In this document: piece after piece, positions 1 through 12,078 of the stretch
Position numbering within the stretch: the first letter of the stretch is position 1
Layout: the number at the start of each line of letters is the position of its first letter
NCBI GenBank assembly: GCA_021432635.1
Contig: MU270045.1
Span: 186,001 to 250,000, forward strand
Source: Thozetella sp. PMI_491
Lineage: Eukaryota > Ascomycota > Sordariomycetes > Chaetosphaeriales > Chaetosphaeriaceae
DNA length: 64,000 nt
Reading direction: 5' to 3'
Program-made: the position numbers and the translations under genes
Notes under the pieces: generated by a model
The model's input: the letters and a program-made list of their open reading frames with translations, nothing else
The model's database searches: none
Told to the model about the DNA's origin: nothing

Positions 1-380
1 ATCCAGCGTGAGCTGGCAGATGTCGTAGGCAATCTCTGGGCATTCCTTACATCTCGGCCCTTTAGAGCTTAAAAAGCCAAGCCGAGAGATAGGCACTGAG
101 ATCATCAAGTTCAAGAGATTAGACAGCCGTAATTTTCATGTTTGGCTATGGTCTAGACGCTTGGATCGCTCTGTGGCGCTCGGTCACTATCGTACGAGAA
201 TGACGTATCGTGGGAGAAAAAGCATCGGAATGTCTAAGGGACTTTTTGAGATCCAAATATCATGCAGATAGAGTCATTATATTTCAACAATCCTGGGACG
301 ATTGGGTCTCTATATATTGCCTATAACAACCGGTGTAGGTATCAGGCTCTGTCCTTTGCGATTTTCATAGTAAACCTGAG
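1..380. promoter_or_regulatory. Upstream region of the WSC gene
   Basis: No gene was recognised here. A TATA-like stretch at 311-318 lies about 65 bases upstream of the WSC protein start at 381 and is the only promoter-like feature visible. The short ORFs in this stretch overlap the next gene in other frames. Confidence 0.3.
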
Positions 381-1046
381 ATGGCCCAACTCGCTCGATC
401 CAACTGGAAAAGTTCGCTTCCATCCACTTGCTGGGGCCTTTTTGTTTGTTATCTCGTTTGTTCGGCACAATCAGCTGCCTTAGAAGATAAGACATGGAAG
501 TCCAATCGTCTGCCCAATATACCAAGGCACGCGGCGAGCATCCAGGCAGCCACCTCGAGTTCAGCAACGTCTGCCTTTGACTTCTACGGGTGCTATTTGG
601 CTGCACAGGGCTACACAGTAATCAAGGGTGGGCTGCCGGTCAGCGAGTATAGGCAGTATAATACCCACAACATGACCAATGATTTCTGCTGGACAACCTG
701 CCAGGATAATGGTTTCTCCGCCGCCGGATTTCTCTTCGGTTACCTATGCTATTGCGGCAACACCATCCATACCGTCAGCGGTCTATCTTCCGAGCCGGAC
801 GCCTGCAACACTCCCTGCACAGGGAATGGGACTGAGATATGTGGCGGTTATAAAAATGTTAGCGGAACGGACAACTACTACCAAGCTATATGGACACTCG
901 CTAGCGCCCCGCCACCCGTAGTGATTCACGTTATCAAGCCACAAACGTCGGTCACGTCAAGCTCGTCCAGCTCGACGAGCGCTTCAAGTGCGTCTAGTAT
1001 GGTTAGCACACCTAGTCCGCTTCCCGATATCGGATTGTTAGGCTAG
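381..1046 (+). CDS. WSC-domain secreted or cell-wall protein
   Basis: Single-exon ORF of 221 residues. The N-terminus has a hydrophobic stretch (about residues 17-34, rich in L, F, V, C) that looks like a signal peptide. Residues 68-160 form a WSC domain: it opens with FYGCY, continues with CWTTC, the glycine/aromatic-rich segment ending CYCGNT, then CNTPC and ICGGY, giving the usual pattern of about eight cysteines. A Ser/Thr-rich tail (about residues 190-210) follows, as in cell-surface sensors and lectin-like wall proteins, but no transmembrane helix comes after it. The protein therefore looks secreted or truncated rather than a full Wsc-type stress sensor. WSC domains are thought to bind wall glucans; that role is inferred from the family. 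A TATA-like sequence lies at 311-318. Confidence 0.8.
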   Translation: MAQLARSNWKSSLPSTCWGLFVCYLVCSAQSAALEDKTWKSNRLPNIPRHAASIQAATSSSATSAFDFYGCYLAAQGYTVIKGGLPVSEYRQYNTHNMTNDFCWTTCQDNGFSAAGFLFGYLCYCGNTIHTVSGLSSEPDACNTPCTGNGTEICGGYKNVSGTDNYYQAIWTLASAPPPVVIHVIKPQTSVTSSSSSSTSASSASSMVSTPSPLPDIGLLG

Positions 1047-2851
1047 ATAAAGCTGTCTGCGAATGCTCTAGACTAGTAGATATTGCGCCGAATTAGGCCC
1101 ACAATCGAACTCCTGTGTCATAGTTGCCCGAATAGCAGGGAGAATCCTCGCAGTAGTCAGTGATGATCAGGAAATCTATGTATGCCATAGCAGCTTTCGG
1201 TCTGTAGGGTACATAGGTCAGTACATCGTCGTCGGACCTACAGTAGTCACCCTGTATCATCGTGCTGTTAGTCTAGATGCAACACTCTCGAACCTGCAAA
1301 AGCCTTAAGGGCAACAGTCGCTAAAGGCGCTACCTACGTAGCTAACGGATGCCTTTAGATATCACCTTAGGGATGGCGATAGCGACATACAATCTTAGTT
1401 CAGCCGTAAATTAAGACAGCTATGAGGTAGGTACGGATGTACTCTAGCAGATGGCTGACGGTTAGGCTACACTACCAGTTGATGGTAGTGTAGTCGTCGC
1501 TGGCTACGAAAAGGTACTAGCCTCACGCGTTGGCAATGGTCCAGCTCGAGCGTCGTCAGGCGGCCAGAGACGCAGTATAGCGTCTAAAAGATCATATTGC
1601 GCTAGAAGCAGTGATAATAGCGCTCGGCCTAGAAGACTTACTGCCTAGCACACTATTCCTCCCGGGCACTGAGCAATTATTTATGCAGCGATGACTTTTT
1701 CCTGCTCTAGCGATCGGTCCTTAAGTTGCACATACCACAAACCCTGCCCAAGACCATTTTCAGTACAGCTAACCTCAATGCCTTCGACAAAGTTTGCCCC
1801 GATCCTATGTTCTACCGCTATTTCGGCATGGGATAATATGCGAGATCGTATTTAGACCAGCCGTAGTTCGTAAGGCGGCACACTAGGTCCTTCGCAAACG
1901 CTGCCCATACCCTGCGCATGTGAGGTACTAAGCAGCTTCGATCTCGATGTCCATATCTAATACGCAAGGTAATTTATCTTTAGCAAGCCTCAAAAGTCGA
2001 GCTGCGCACCCAGAAGAATTGAAAAACCGTCAATCCACACCGTAGATACCATTTTCGATGTCTCCAAGCACAGCGAAAATCCAGTAATGACCACAATTGA
2101 TCTACTTCGTTGACAGATGCAGCCACTCGGGGCTCGCCTCGCAGAGCCTCATCCTAGACCTGCTTACCCATATCTAATATACTCGACAAGTCGGCGTTGC
2201 CAACAAAATATGAGATCATGGCCTCCGTGATAGCTGAAGATAGTGTAGAGCATGAAAGTCATCTACGACATGCTCTCTAGGATCGGACTAAGGCCGGGTA
2301 AGCTGGGTGGCTAGATTCTGCAGCCGTGCAATAAATAGAGTTAGAGATACATATAATCTTCGAATATTGCCCATACGGCATGCATGATACGCGTTACTTG
2401 GGACTTGCATGTAGTCCGTCTGTATCTAGTAGACGGGTTTCGGCAGCCCGCAGTCTTTGCTGCCACAACAAATTTTCAAAAGTCTGATAGCATACACTGA
2501 AAGCGCTCCCTTGTATTTGGTGAGTTTTGGTTCGTAATTAAAACTAGACATAGGCCTCAGAGGAAGACTTAAGGGGGTGCATCTACGTCATGGTGGTCTG
2601 GACATTTATAAGCATCAAAGTGGAGCCCGTTGTACAATATAGTTATAGTTATAGATGAGTCATAGTCTTGTGCGTCTTAGCGGCGAAGGCAAAGGTGTCA
2701 TACGAGCGCGACGATAACTATAAGAAGGCACTGGAGGATTAGAGATGGTAGGCTAGAGTCTAATTTGTACTGACAAGGCCCTACGGGGATATCGCCGGAG
2801 TTACTCAGAATTTCCTAGTACGAAAACAACTGTTTCTCGCAAGATTCTATA
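1047..2851. other. Gene-free stretch
   Basis: No reading frame with recognisable protein features was found on either strand. TAG/CTA trinucleotides look frequent, which fits old RIP-type decay. No repeat ends or RNA genes were seen. Confidence 0.4.
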
Positions 2852-3635
2852 ATGACGAAGCCGGTACTATTGTTACTCGGCGCGGGCCCAAACCTTGGGA
2901 AGAATGTGACGGATACTTTTATCCTAAAGGGGTGGCGGGTTGCCTTGGTATCACGCAGCACGGTCGACTTGCAGGATACCAGCATCCTCCAACTCAAAGC
3001 CAACTTATCAGAGCCATCATCAATCGCGACTGTGTTTGAGAAAGTCCGACTCATGTGGGACCATCCTACCGTAGTTCTGTATAACGGTATGTAGTTCGCC
3101 ATATCTACGCCCCGATGTGCAATATGATGAAGTATGCAATTAACAGCCGCGCCTAGGAGCGAGCCGAACACTTCTTGCCGCAGAGGACCCCCTGGCTGGA
3201 CTGGATATGGACCAATATCAACGCGACATGGCGATTAACATCACGAACGCGCTAGTAGCCGCCCAGTACGCGGTAGAAGGATTCAAGTTGCTCCCACCTT
3301 CGGATTTCAAGACTTTCTTCTACACGGGAAATAAACTTCCTTCGATGAGTGCCCCAGCAGTCATGCATTTCGGGGTTGGCAAGAGTGCGGCGGCGCATAT
3401 GATATGGGATTGCTCTACTGCTTACCAAAAGCAGGGCTACAAATTCTACTTTACCAGCGAAAGGCTCCCGGATGGGAAACCTGCTAGAGAAGGAAGGAGC
3501 GGAAAGGCGGCAGCCGAAGTGTGCCTCCATTTGGTGGAAACACCCGAGCAGCAATAATGGAACTACACGTTTGTGAAGGAAGCTGGCTACCAAGACTTTT
3601 CTGCGGCGGATATAGAGAGCGCGGGGCTTGCTTAG
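2852..3635 (+). pseudogene. Broken short-chain dehydrogenase/reductase
   Basis: An SDR-like coding region in pieces. The first part (2852 to about 3087) begins with a beta strand and glycine motif (LLLGAGPNLG) and runs through VALVSRS to VVLYN, matching the Rossmann nucleotide-binding half. The second part, in frame from about 3165, contains the DMDQYQRDMAINITNALVAA helix and a later segment with FFYTGN. The middle could be an intron (gtatgt donor near 3087, acceptor near 3142), but the phases do not join cleanly. An in-frame TAA at 3555-3557 interrupts the C-terminal part, after which the same frame continues with SDR-like WNYTFVKEAGYQDF to a TAG at 3633-3635. The canonical YxxxK active site is not visible. 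Best read as a decayed SDR; a poorly understood splice form is the alternative. Confidence 0.6.
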
Positions 3636-3833
3636 TGCTTCAAATACACTGGGATGAGAGATGGCGGGCCGGCTTTGTGTTTAGAAGGGATATCATGCTA
3701 TGATCATATACCGAACTGCATATACTTACAGCCGCACATGATGACCAGCAGTTGAAAGGGGGGCGAATGCAGCACCGGCAATTGAATGCTGCAAGTACGT
3801 TTGATTCTAGCCTACGATGGTTGCAATACACAG

Positions 3834-3906
3834 TTAAAGCCTCTATTCTGCAGTGTAACCTAACCCTGACCAGTAGGTAAGTTGCACTACAGAATAAAGG
3901 CTTATT
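3834..3906. repeat. Near-perfect inverted repeat (possible MITE remnant)
   Basis: Arms at about 3839-3862 and 3879-3902 are complementary over 24 bases with four differences, all transitions. Only about 16 bases separate them, so the unit folds into one long hairpin. A second short stem-loop (GTTAGCC / GGCTAAC around a TTCTC loop) follows at about 3919-3937. The form suggests a small inverted-repeat transposon remnant or two abutting terminal repeats. No second copy was recognised in the window. Confidence 0.55.
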
Positions 3907-6273
3907 ATATGGTCTAGTTAGCCTTCTCGGCTAACCAATACCGCCTCAACATCTCGGATTGTGCCACGGAGACCCTACACAGTTATCAACTGGATCTACT
4001 GTGAACTAGTTAATCGAAAATGACTTTAACTTGATCCGCGTTTCAGCCAGTAATTAATTATTAGTGCCTTATTTTTGTCCTTCACCGCTATTCCGTCTGC
4101 TATCCAAAGTAAGTTATAGGAATGATCGCTCATTTTACCACGCGGTCCTGGTTCCAGGATGTGTGTGGATAATTAGGCGACGATCAGAGTGATTCCCTCG
4201 AGTGTCAAAGCGACGACGGATGTTTGGCTTTTAATGTTAAATCAAAACGCGCGGCATCCCAGATTTGACGGCAAAAGCCCTGCTTCATTGCGGTGCATAT
4301 ATGATACGATGAATATTAGAGATATCGATATCTGTTATGTTAGTAGTGATAAAGATATAGCTACAAGGCTCTGTAGCTTAGCATCTCTTAACATATATTC
4401 AGCTGACAGGGTAGCTCTTTAAGCTGACTTAGATATTCACATTCCATCTTGTAGTTTCTGACTACACATTTATACCAGAAACTTCAGCTCCTGTGGCTCT
4501 TTCCAGGTCCTATCTACGAAGCTCTCTTCTCGATATCGACAATTTATGTGAGCTGCGCTCCGATCTATGCAAGACCTGCCATTGACTTATATATCCTAGA
4601 CAATGGCACAATTCTACATCAACTACCGCTCGCTAAGTGATACGGAACTACTAAAAAGCCCATGCAGCTGTTTACGTACGGAGATGATGGGTAAAATGCG
4701 GATGGGTAACGAATCCTACGGCAATTAGGTTCTCTTGTGAGGCGACAGTCGCCAATGGTGAAGTAAGAGGTCACCATGCACGAAACACGTGGAGTGCGTT
4801 CGTCATTAAGGAGTTATCACCTCGATTCTCGATAGGGACTGTCCAAGTTCTTCGTCTGCGTCCTCCGGCCCCCCCTGTCACTAGCGTCACTAGCACCTCG
4901 GAGTACCCGCAAATATTGACCGTACAGCCAATCAAATGCTCCGAGCATAAGTAGGCCGCAGGGAATCAAGACTTCGATCAGATAAGTGTCGGAGGTTCTC
5001 GTATCTTTGAGCCCTCAGGTCTGGGGATGTCGTCTGAGAACCCCTTTCAAGGCTAATGGTGGCATTTAACTGCTATGGCAGCACGTAGAACAGTTATAGA
5101 GGGTGGCTCCAATATAGGGCCATTGTATTCACGAAGCAAACTCTCGATCGTGGAGCATATTCCCGCGCGGTCTTTCTGTTCAGATGCATCCTAGAAAGGT
5201 CTATTTCCTGCCATTTACGCCTCATTTCGAATAGAGTATAGGTAATTTTTGTCGCATACATTGTTGACCCCCCGACGGACAGGTCACTTCCAAGGCTCGT
5301 TTCTCATTGAGCATTGCGGAAACGGCGGCTGAGATCATCCAGCCTTGGCGGGGCTGTTACCTCCTTTGCGTCGTGTGTCGAGGTTATCTGCAGCACAACA
5401 ATGTCGCATTATCTCGGACTATGTCGTTCCCAGTCGGACTCAAAAGCTTGGAGTAAAACCCGCATTATTGGTACCTCCACCACGGCCTTACCTCCGGCCC
5501 ATTCTCGTCAGTCTCGCCCTCATGCAGCTGAAGGCAGAGACCACGAATCAGGATGCTCTATATGTCAAGTCGGGTTGCATCGTCGCCAAGGATTTCGCAG
5601 GAGCCTTTACGCTAGCTCATATCAGCGGCGGGGGTACGCGAGGAACAGCTAACAAATCCTGATGTATCAGACGCTAGTCGGCTGCTCTCGTTTCAAGGTA
5701 TTGTCAGACGGTCTCGATAGGAGCACGCTGCGCAAATAAAATCAGTGAATTCAGCAATTACCAAGCAGTAAGACGGTACACGGGGCCAATAAATTTCCAA
5801 GCGAGTAAGAACAGCTGCCACAACTGCTACGACGACCAGAACCAGCATGCCGTTTGTCCACGCCAAACTGGATAACCCAGCTAAGCTTATCCACGTATGT
5901 ATCTTGACAAACTGGATCCCTGTCGGTTTTACCAACGCCAACCACTCCCAGTACGGTGTGTGGGAGCCCCCGGTACTTGTCTGACCGCGCTAAAAACGGC
6001 CCGCGGGGGGCCGAGCCCTGCCCACATTTCAAAGTGCGGGGGGATTGCGTTGTCATTTGCCCCAGCCCTGCCTGGTCCATGGCAAAGAGTCACCGATGCA
6101 CCACTCCCCGTGTTGCAAAGCTAATCGCTGTTCAAGTCCTTGATAAAATGTGATACTATTGCAGGCACGGTTGCATTTCCATAATGGTAGTAAAGGTGCG
6201 ATTGTCATCCTTGATGAAGGGCGGCAAATGGTTAATTCTACGATTCATTCGGGACGCGATTCCCCCTGCTGTG

Positions 6274-6281
6274 TATTTAAA
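6274..6281 (+). promoter_or_regulatory. TATA-like box of the P450 gene
   Basis: TATTTAAA lies 88 bases upstream of the P450 start codon at 6369. Position and sequence fit a fungal core promoter element. This is inference only. Confidence 0.3.
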
Positions 6282-6368
6282 CGAAAGCTATCCCCAAAAT
6301 CTCCCATGTATTTTAATTCAAAACTCTGAACCACTAAAATAGCTCGAACAATAACCGGTTCCCTTTCA

Positions 6369-8175
6369 ATGGCATTAGTGTATCTCTTCTCGGGATGGCT
6401 CCTTAGTCTTTTCACCTTGTTCATCACTACGATACTCATTTATTTCATCAGTCTTCTCCGGAAGCCCCCTTTGGGACATGGGGCCCCCAAGCTTGTTCTC
6501 GGTTGGCCGCTTGTAGGCTCTATCGACTTTTACAGATCGCGTCAAGAATTTATGGGATTGGAAAAAAGAAAGGCAGCAAGTGGCCAGTTTAGCTTCTCGT
6601 ATGGTCCCTTCAACATAATCGCACTCTCTGGTCACGCGGCCAGAGAGAGCTTTTATTCATCACGGCCTTTGGACTTGCTTCCCGCGTATGTACTGCTCAC
6701 ATGGATGCGATGCGATCAACGACTCATGTGTCTCATCATACCAAATAGTTTTTACAAGCTATACGCGGCTGCTCCCGAAATCGAATTTTTCGGCCGGGAT
6801 CTTGCGGATTCCTTCCTCCAGACGTTCAAGAAGTTCGTGCAAAAAGATTATTTGGCCTCGAATCTTGACAACTTTGTCTCAGATGCGTATAAATCCTTTG
6901 CAAATATGGATCCCAATGTTCCTATGGATCCTTTCGAGCATGTCTTTCTGCTCATTTACCAGCTTTCACACCGCTCTTTGGGCTGCAATGAAATAGCAGA
7001 CAACCCTGGACTGCTTGTGCATACGATGGGCATCGTTCGTGCCATAGACTGGACATCAGGATTTCAGATTCTGTTCACAGGCTTGCCGACGTATCCCAGG
7101 ATGAAGAAATACTTCGCCGGCCTGAGGCTTTATTGGATCTTAAATAAAGCTATTAACGATAGAAGGAGAACAGGACGGCGGCAGACAGATACAATGCAAG
7201 TATTGATGGACCAAGGTCACAGCAATACTCTTATTTCTTGCGTAGGTGTCCCTTCCTTTTTGCTATGTTATGCCGAGCTAGGGATAACCTCGTACTATCA
7301 TCTAGTTCATTGTTGCTGGAATCTTCGCTGCAGTCACAAATACTGGAAATCAAGCAGCATGGGTCTTGTGTCACCTTGCTCAGAACCGAGAGTGGTATAA
7401 TAGGGTCAGAAATGAAGTTGATAACGTCATTTCGAGGCAAAGAGAGCATAACAATGGCCAAGATAGGACTATGCTCGAGCTTCTGCGACAATTCTCAATG
7501 GAGACTTGGGAAAGGGAATTTCCGTCAATCGATCTCGCTCTTCGCGAATCCATTCGCTTAAACATGGCAGGCGTGTCTTTCCGTCTGAACGTTAGCCCTC
7601 AAAATGTGGAAATCGCTGGTTCCGGAGAAGTAATTCCGCCCAAGGTCTATGCTGTAGGTGCCCTACGCTTTAATACGTGTATAAGGCGTACTGGCTGCTA
7701 ATGAGACCGTTTTAGGTATATGATATGGATGATATCCATATGAACGACATGATTTATACAAATCCGATTAAATGGGATCCCTCTCGATATTTGCCTGGCC
7801 GTGAAGAACACAAAAAAACAGTCCATGGCTATCTTGGATGGGGTAGTGGCCTTCACCCATGCCGTAAGACTACTAAATTAGTGGCTTTGCAGCATACTAT
7901 ATTGCTAACATTTATCTGTGGCCTATAGCTGGACAGAGAGTAAAAATGACGCCGACGTGTGAAGAAACGATCATGTTCGCTAACAATGCCAATAGTTTGC
8001 TCAACTAGAGGTCACTCTTATAACGGTCATGTTCATTGCTCGCTACGACTTCGAACTTTGTGATAAAACAGGAGGCCAGTGGACAAAGCCACTGCCTTTC
8101 GTAGATCATAATAGTTTTTTGGGGACCAAACGGCCAAAGGAAAAGGTGTATCTCAAGTGTATCCCAAGATTTTAA
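6369..8175 (+). CDS. Cytochrome P450 monooxygenase
   Basis: Six exons: 6369-6685, 6749-7241, 7306-7653, 7716-7863, 7929-7939, 7996-8175, giving 498 residues, the normal length for a microsomal fungal P450. The N-terminus is a membrane anchor (residues 5-30) followed by the Pro-rich hinge KPPLGHGAPK. The oxygen-activation helix is at FIVAGIFAAVTNTGNQAAW, the ExxR motif is LRES, and the PERF-like region is WDPSRYLPGREE. The heme loop reads GWGSGLHPCPGQRFAQLE with Cys435 as thiolate ligand. This loop is assembled only if an 11-nt exon (7929-7939) is used. The first intron is 63 nt, a multiple of three and stop-free, so retention would add 21 residues. Substrate is unknown; no synthase gene is nearby. 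Confidence 0.88.
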
Positions 8176-10164
8176 GCAGAAAATACACGATATATCTCCG
8201 AGCTACTCTAATACAATACTTGAGGGCGAACTGGTAGTTGAGCAGGCACACATAGGATAAATATGGATCTGGCGATGATTAGGATTGGCTCGGAATTCTC
8301 AGAGAGGCCATTTATGCTCACAGATATTAGTATCGGCTAGATTCTAAGCCTCAGCCAGGTTCTTCGTCATATTTTTACTCTACTCCCTTAGAAATTTAGT
8401 ATAGTTCAGATAATCCCGAAAATATGCCTGGACATAAATGGCATTTAATACAGCGGCGGTAAGGGCTAGACCAGTGGAGTACGTTGAGTAGAGGTCCATG
8501 TTGACCAGCGAATTAGGCATGCCCGTCTGTTGTAGTAAAGAGAGTACAACCCTGCGGTCCATCTTGCTTGTATTTATGCCTGGAGACTATCAGGTTATAT
8601 CACGGTAGACCAGTGGGGGCTAATCTCCGCGATTATACAGGGATTTGCCGCTCCTCAGCCAGCTCTAGTCATCCCCATATCGACTTAGCCAACCACGATC
8701 CTCAGCACATAAGGCTTCCTAGAAACTACCTACGGTCCCATTCATTTATCAAGTCTGGTAGATTGGATCAAAGGCTTACGTGGCGGGGAAGATACCGAGG
8801 AAGATACCCGCATATATGACTTGGAGGCAACAATCGGACACGCCTCGATACTCCTCTCTAAGAGTTCGGTGAATCTCCAATCCGGCAGACATTCCGTTTT
8901 CTATGCAGAAGTACATCCTCCTCAAGTAAAATCAACTAGACGATTCGCTGTGCTAGTTAACCTGCGGGAAATGGAGTGGCTACGAGGTTCTGTAGCGCTC
9001 TTGCCTTACCACGTATCCTGATCGGCAAAGTGCTGAAAACCGGACACAGACTACCGACTGCGCCTATGTGGAAAAGTCAGAGAAAATATCGAACTCACCG
9101 CCCTAATTAGCCCTAAATGTCGCGTTACGGCTCCGAGATGGCCGTCTCGGAACTTACGGGTGACCTCCGATGGTGCGTGCGGCCGACTTCCGACAGCGTC
9201 ATGCGACCCCACATATGGTGGTCGGCAAATTACTTGGTATAGCTCACCTACCGCAACACTGCTCGACTCTTGGGAATAGACTAAACCTCATTCATTCTGG
9301 ACTTGGAGCTGGCCAGGGTCGGCGTGGATCAGCCGTAACCACTCAGCTATTACCATAGAAAATAGATACCCGAACAACCTGTGTAACGAGGCGGCTATAA
9401 GTGACCCCGTTAACTAGCTCGGCATTTATGCCGCGCGGAAGACGAATCGCTTTCCCACGTCGCCATCAACCAAATTCTAAGGACCTAGGGCGAGATATAG
9501 GGTTACGTAGCGCTGGCAGGTCTCGGAGCGTGCGGTTCACTCCTGCTTTCCGAATCCCCCTCTACAAACTAGATCCCTAAACCGAGCAGATCTATCTCCC
9601 ACCACTCTCCGCGGAGAAGATGCTGTAATCGAGAATATCAAATATCTTATCGTATCACTGCGCGACTTGATACTTGCTCTACGATTTGAATGCGAATTGT
9701 ATAACAGTACTCACTGACCTTGATAGGTGGCTGGCCTCGCCAAGGCCAGCTGTGATTACTATTCGACGCCACCTTCAGCTCGCGGACCAATTTGCCACAC
9801 AATGGCGATCTAGGCTTCTCAGCTAAAGCGGCACAACTCTTTACATGGATTGCATAAAATTACCCATGCATTTTTTTCAAGCTAGCATTCCGAATCGGGG
9901 ATATATTGGAGTTTAAGCCCGTCTTTAAGCTAATCAAACTGTACAGTAAGTTGCTGTGGCTTTCGTTTGAGCGCCAGCTGGTAATATTGAAAACCAAGAA
10001 AAGGTCAATTAAGCGCATTGATCTTTCAGCTGCACGACAACAGAAATATATTAATTCGACCTATCTCTGGCGTCCCACTTGCTTTTCTAGATAGTCGGGA
10101 CAATTTGTAACATCCACGACTATTCACGGAAAACCCACTTCACCTACATTCTTGCATCATCACC
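8176..10164. other. Gene-free stretch
   Basis: Only short ORFs without recognisable motifs (for example a 60-codon minus frame at 8562-8380 and an 83-codon plus frame at 8568-8819). A perfect 8-bp stem with a 5-base loop (GCTGGCCT / AGGCCAGC) lies at about 9730-9750; nothing ties it to a gene end. Confidence 0.35.
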
Positions 10165-10457
10165 ATGAGTCTGAAAATGTCCTTCTTCGCCTTTCTGGTG
10201 TTTCTATCCGCTCTGGTCGAGGGACTCCCGGCAGATCATTGGCTGCCGCTCGCAGCTCGCTACGTCACTTCAAGCCAATCGGAAGCTCTAGGAACGTAAG
10301 TGCCGAATTAAAACCCCATTTTCTCCCCTCTCCGCCAATATCACAAGCATGAACTAATCTTCGGCTTAACAGTGGCGCATACGTAGGCATTTCAATCGGT
10401 GGCATAGTCGGCGTCATTTTCATTATTTGGGTATTCTACATGATTTTGAGGAAATGA
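10165..10457 (+). CDS. Small membrane peptide, 71 residues
   Basis: Two exons, 10165-10295 and 10373-10457, join through a 77-nt intron with a gtaagt donor and a cttaacag acceptor. The product begins MSLKMSFFAFLVFLSALVEG, a good signal peptide or signal anchor. A short hydrophilic stretch follows, and the second exon supplies a glycine-rich transmembrane helix (about residues 47-66, GISIGGIVGVIFIIW and on) ending in a basic LRK tail. This is the layout of a small single-span surface protein. No family is recognised. The well-formed intron and the domain division (lumenal part in exon 1, membrane helix in exon 2) argue for a real gene. Both halves are too short to be found by ORF length alone. 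Confidence 0.6.
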
Positions 10458-12078
10458 TCGTGGATTGGGCGCTCAGGAGTTGGCGTGAAACCAAGGCTTA
10501 TTGGAATAGTTAATCTTGGGCGGCTGGTTGGCGTGGGATGGATTTCGCTGTGACGGAACGCTTCCGCAGTTTAATATCTTGAATATAGCGTTCATTTACA
10601 ACCAGCCATACTATAATCACTCCTATGTACCCATACACACTAATTAAGGTGCCGGACTTCTCAGGGGAAGACCGCTACTTTTAAGAGCAATATGTACCTA
10701 GAACCTGTCCTCTAAAGCTAGCCCCACTTCGAGATAGCCCTAGGTGGTAAAGTGTTAACCAGAGCGTAAACGACGAATAAATTTTATCTAGCGACGAAAC
10801 TATAATTATTTAAAGGTTAAATTACTTGCAAACTTCAAGCTATTACGGGGATATAGCAGAGCATCTACAGACTAGCCGGCACAAGGAATAAGCACGCTTA
10901 GCTCGCACAACGTATGTCACACCCGGCGTCCTGGGCACAGTTCATCAATCAAGAAAATTTGTACAGCGCAACGATTGATGGAGTAGCTACATGAAGATCT
11001 ACCGAGCCAGCCTACTATTCCTATGAGCTAGTATGGGACCGACGAAGGTATGGTTGAAAGCGTAGGCTAGTATTTAGCTATATTGGCTAGTAAACGAGTG
11101 GTTGAAAGAGAGATGCTTGCTTGACCAGCTGCTCTGGAAGCTGGCTGGCTGGCCAGCTATTTATCCTCGTACGGCAGCTGGATCTCGTCGGCTCTCGGGG
11201 AGGCCGTTCGTCATCCTAAATCTAAATACAGGGCCGTATCAAGGCAGTGGCAACTAAAAAGCCAGTAAATATCCATACTAGTAAATATCCAGTAAAGACC
11301 GTGTGCTTTGACCTAGGTCAGCTGGTCTTTCCATATTAGGAAGTAGGTCCGTTCAACAATTCCGCTGGTCTAAACAACTTGACACCCTCAGATGTACAAT
11401 CGAAACTGGTGCCAGTGGAAAGGTGCTGCGCGTCTCGTCCGTATGCTGCTTTCTAATCGGTCTACACAATAATTTCTGCTTTTTCTGTTACATTTCCAAC
11501 GCTAGATAAGCGTAACAGAGGCATATTTAGCCGCAGTTTTATTTCGCTAGAACGCAATATAATAAATTCATCGTCTTTTCGAGGCAAGGGCGCCGCTACC
11601 GATGCGTTTAAGCCGCTGGTCAGCTATTCTATTTGCGAAGCACCCCGGGAAAATAATATCCCTACCTCAATACGTATCGCATCTTGGCCACTAAGTAGCA
11701 AATTATTGGCTCCAAAGCTTTGACCCCAGATAGGGCTTGACAGAGTGTAGGATGGTATTCCCAAAGGCGTATCGCCATCCAGGTATTGATACCTGCTTGT
11801 TCAGAAACGCCAGCATTATCAGAGTGTAATAATAACCGGACAACCTACCCGTCGCTAGTGGAATGGTTGAGAGAATTAACACTGGCTAATTATCTCTTAT
11901 AGGGCATAGAGATGCAGAACATCACACGCCTTCTTCGCCTCGACGGACGAAATTCATGCATAAAACTGCCTGTCACCAGTTTTAGCTGGTCACCGCCATA
12001 ACCTATGTTACTCTTTCAGGCCCGGGAATATATTCAGGAGCAATGGAAACAAAGTAATCCAGGGCCAGAGGCAAGAAG
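10458..12078. other. Gene-free stretch
   Basis: No protein-like frame longer than about 60 codons. Short internal repetition such as GTAAATATCC near 11264-11290 and clustered GCTGG/CCAGC near 11127-11160 is seen, but no clear element ends. Confidence 0.35.

Larger units (their letters stand above)
3636..6368. other. Mostly gene-free stretch with unassigned overlapping ORFs
   Basis: Apart from the inverted repeat at 3834-3906, no gene is supported. Two overlapping plus-strand frames at 5314-5662 (112 and 105 codons) stay open, but neither shows a recognisable motif, signal peptide or family signature. Several frames overlap at 5700-6150 in GC-rich sequence, again without recognisable content. 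A TATA-like TATTTAAA at 6274-6281 probably belongs to the P450 gene downstream. Confidence 0.35.

Noticed and set aside
9730-9750. Perfect 8-bp stem with 5-base loop
   Set aside because: There is no gene or U-run next to it; short stems of this kind occur by chance.
10152-10352. 66-codon ORF starting MHHHHESE
   Set aside because: It is the wrong frame over the two-exon membrane peptide gene, and its second half is intron.
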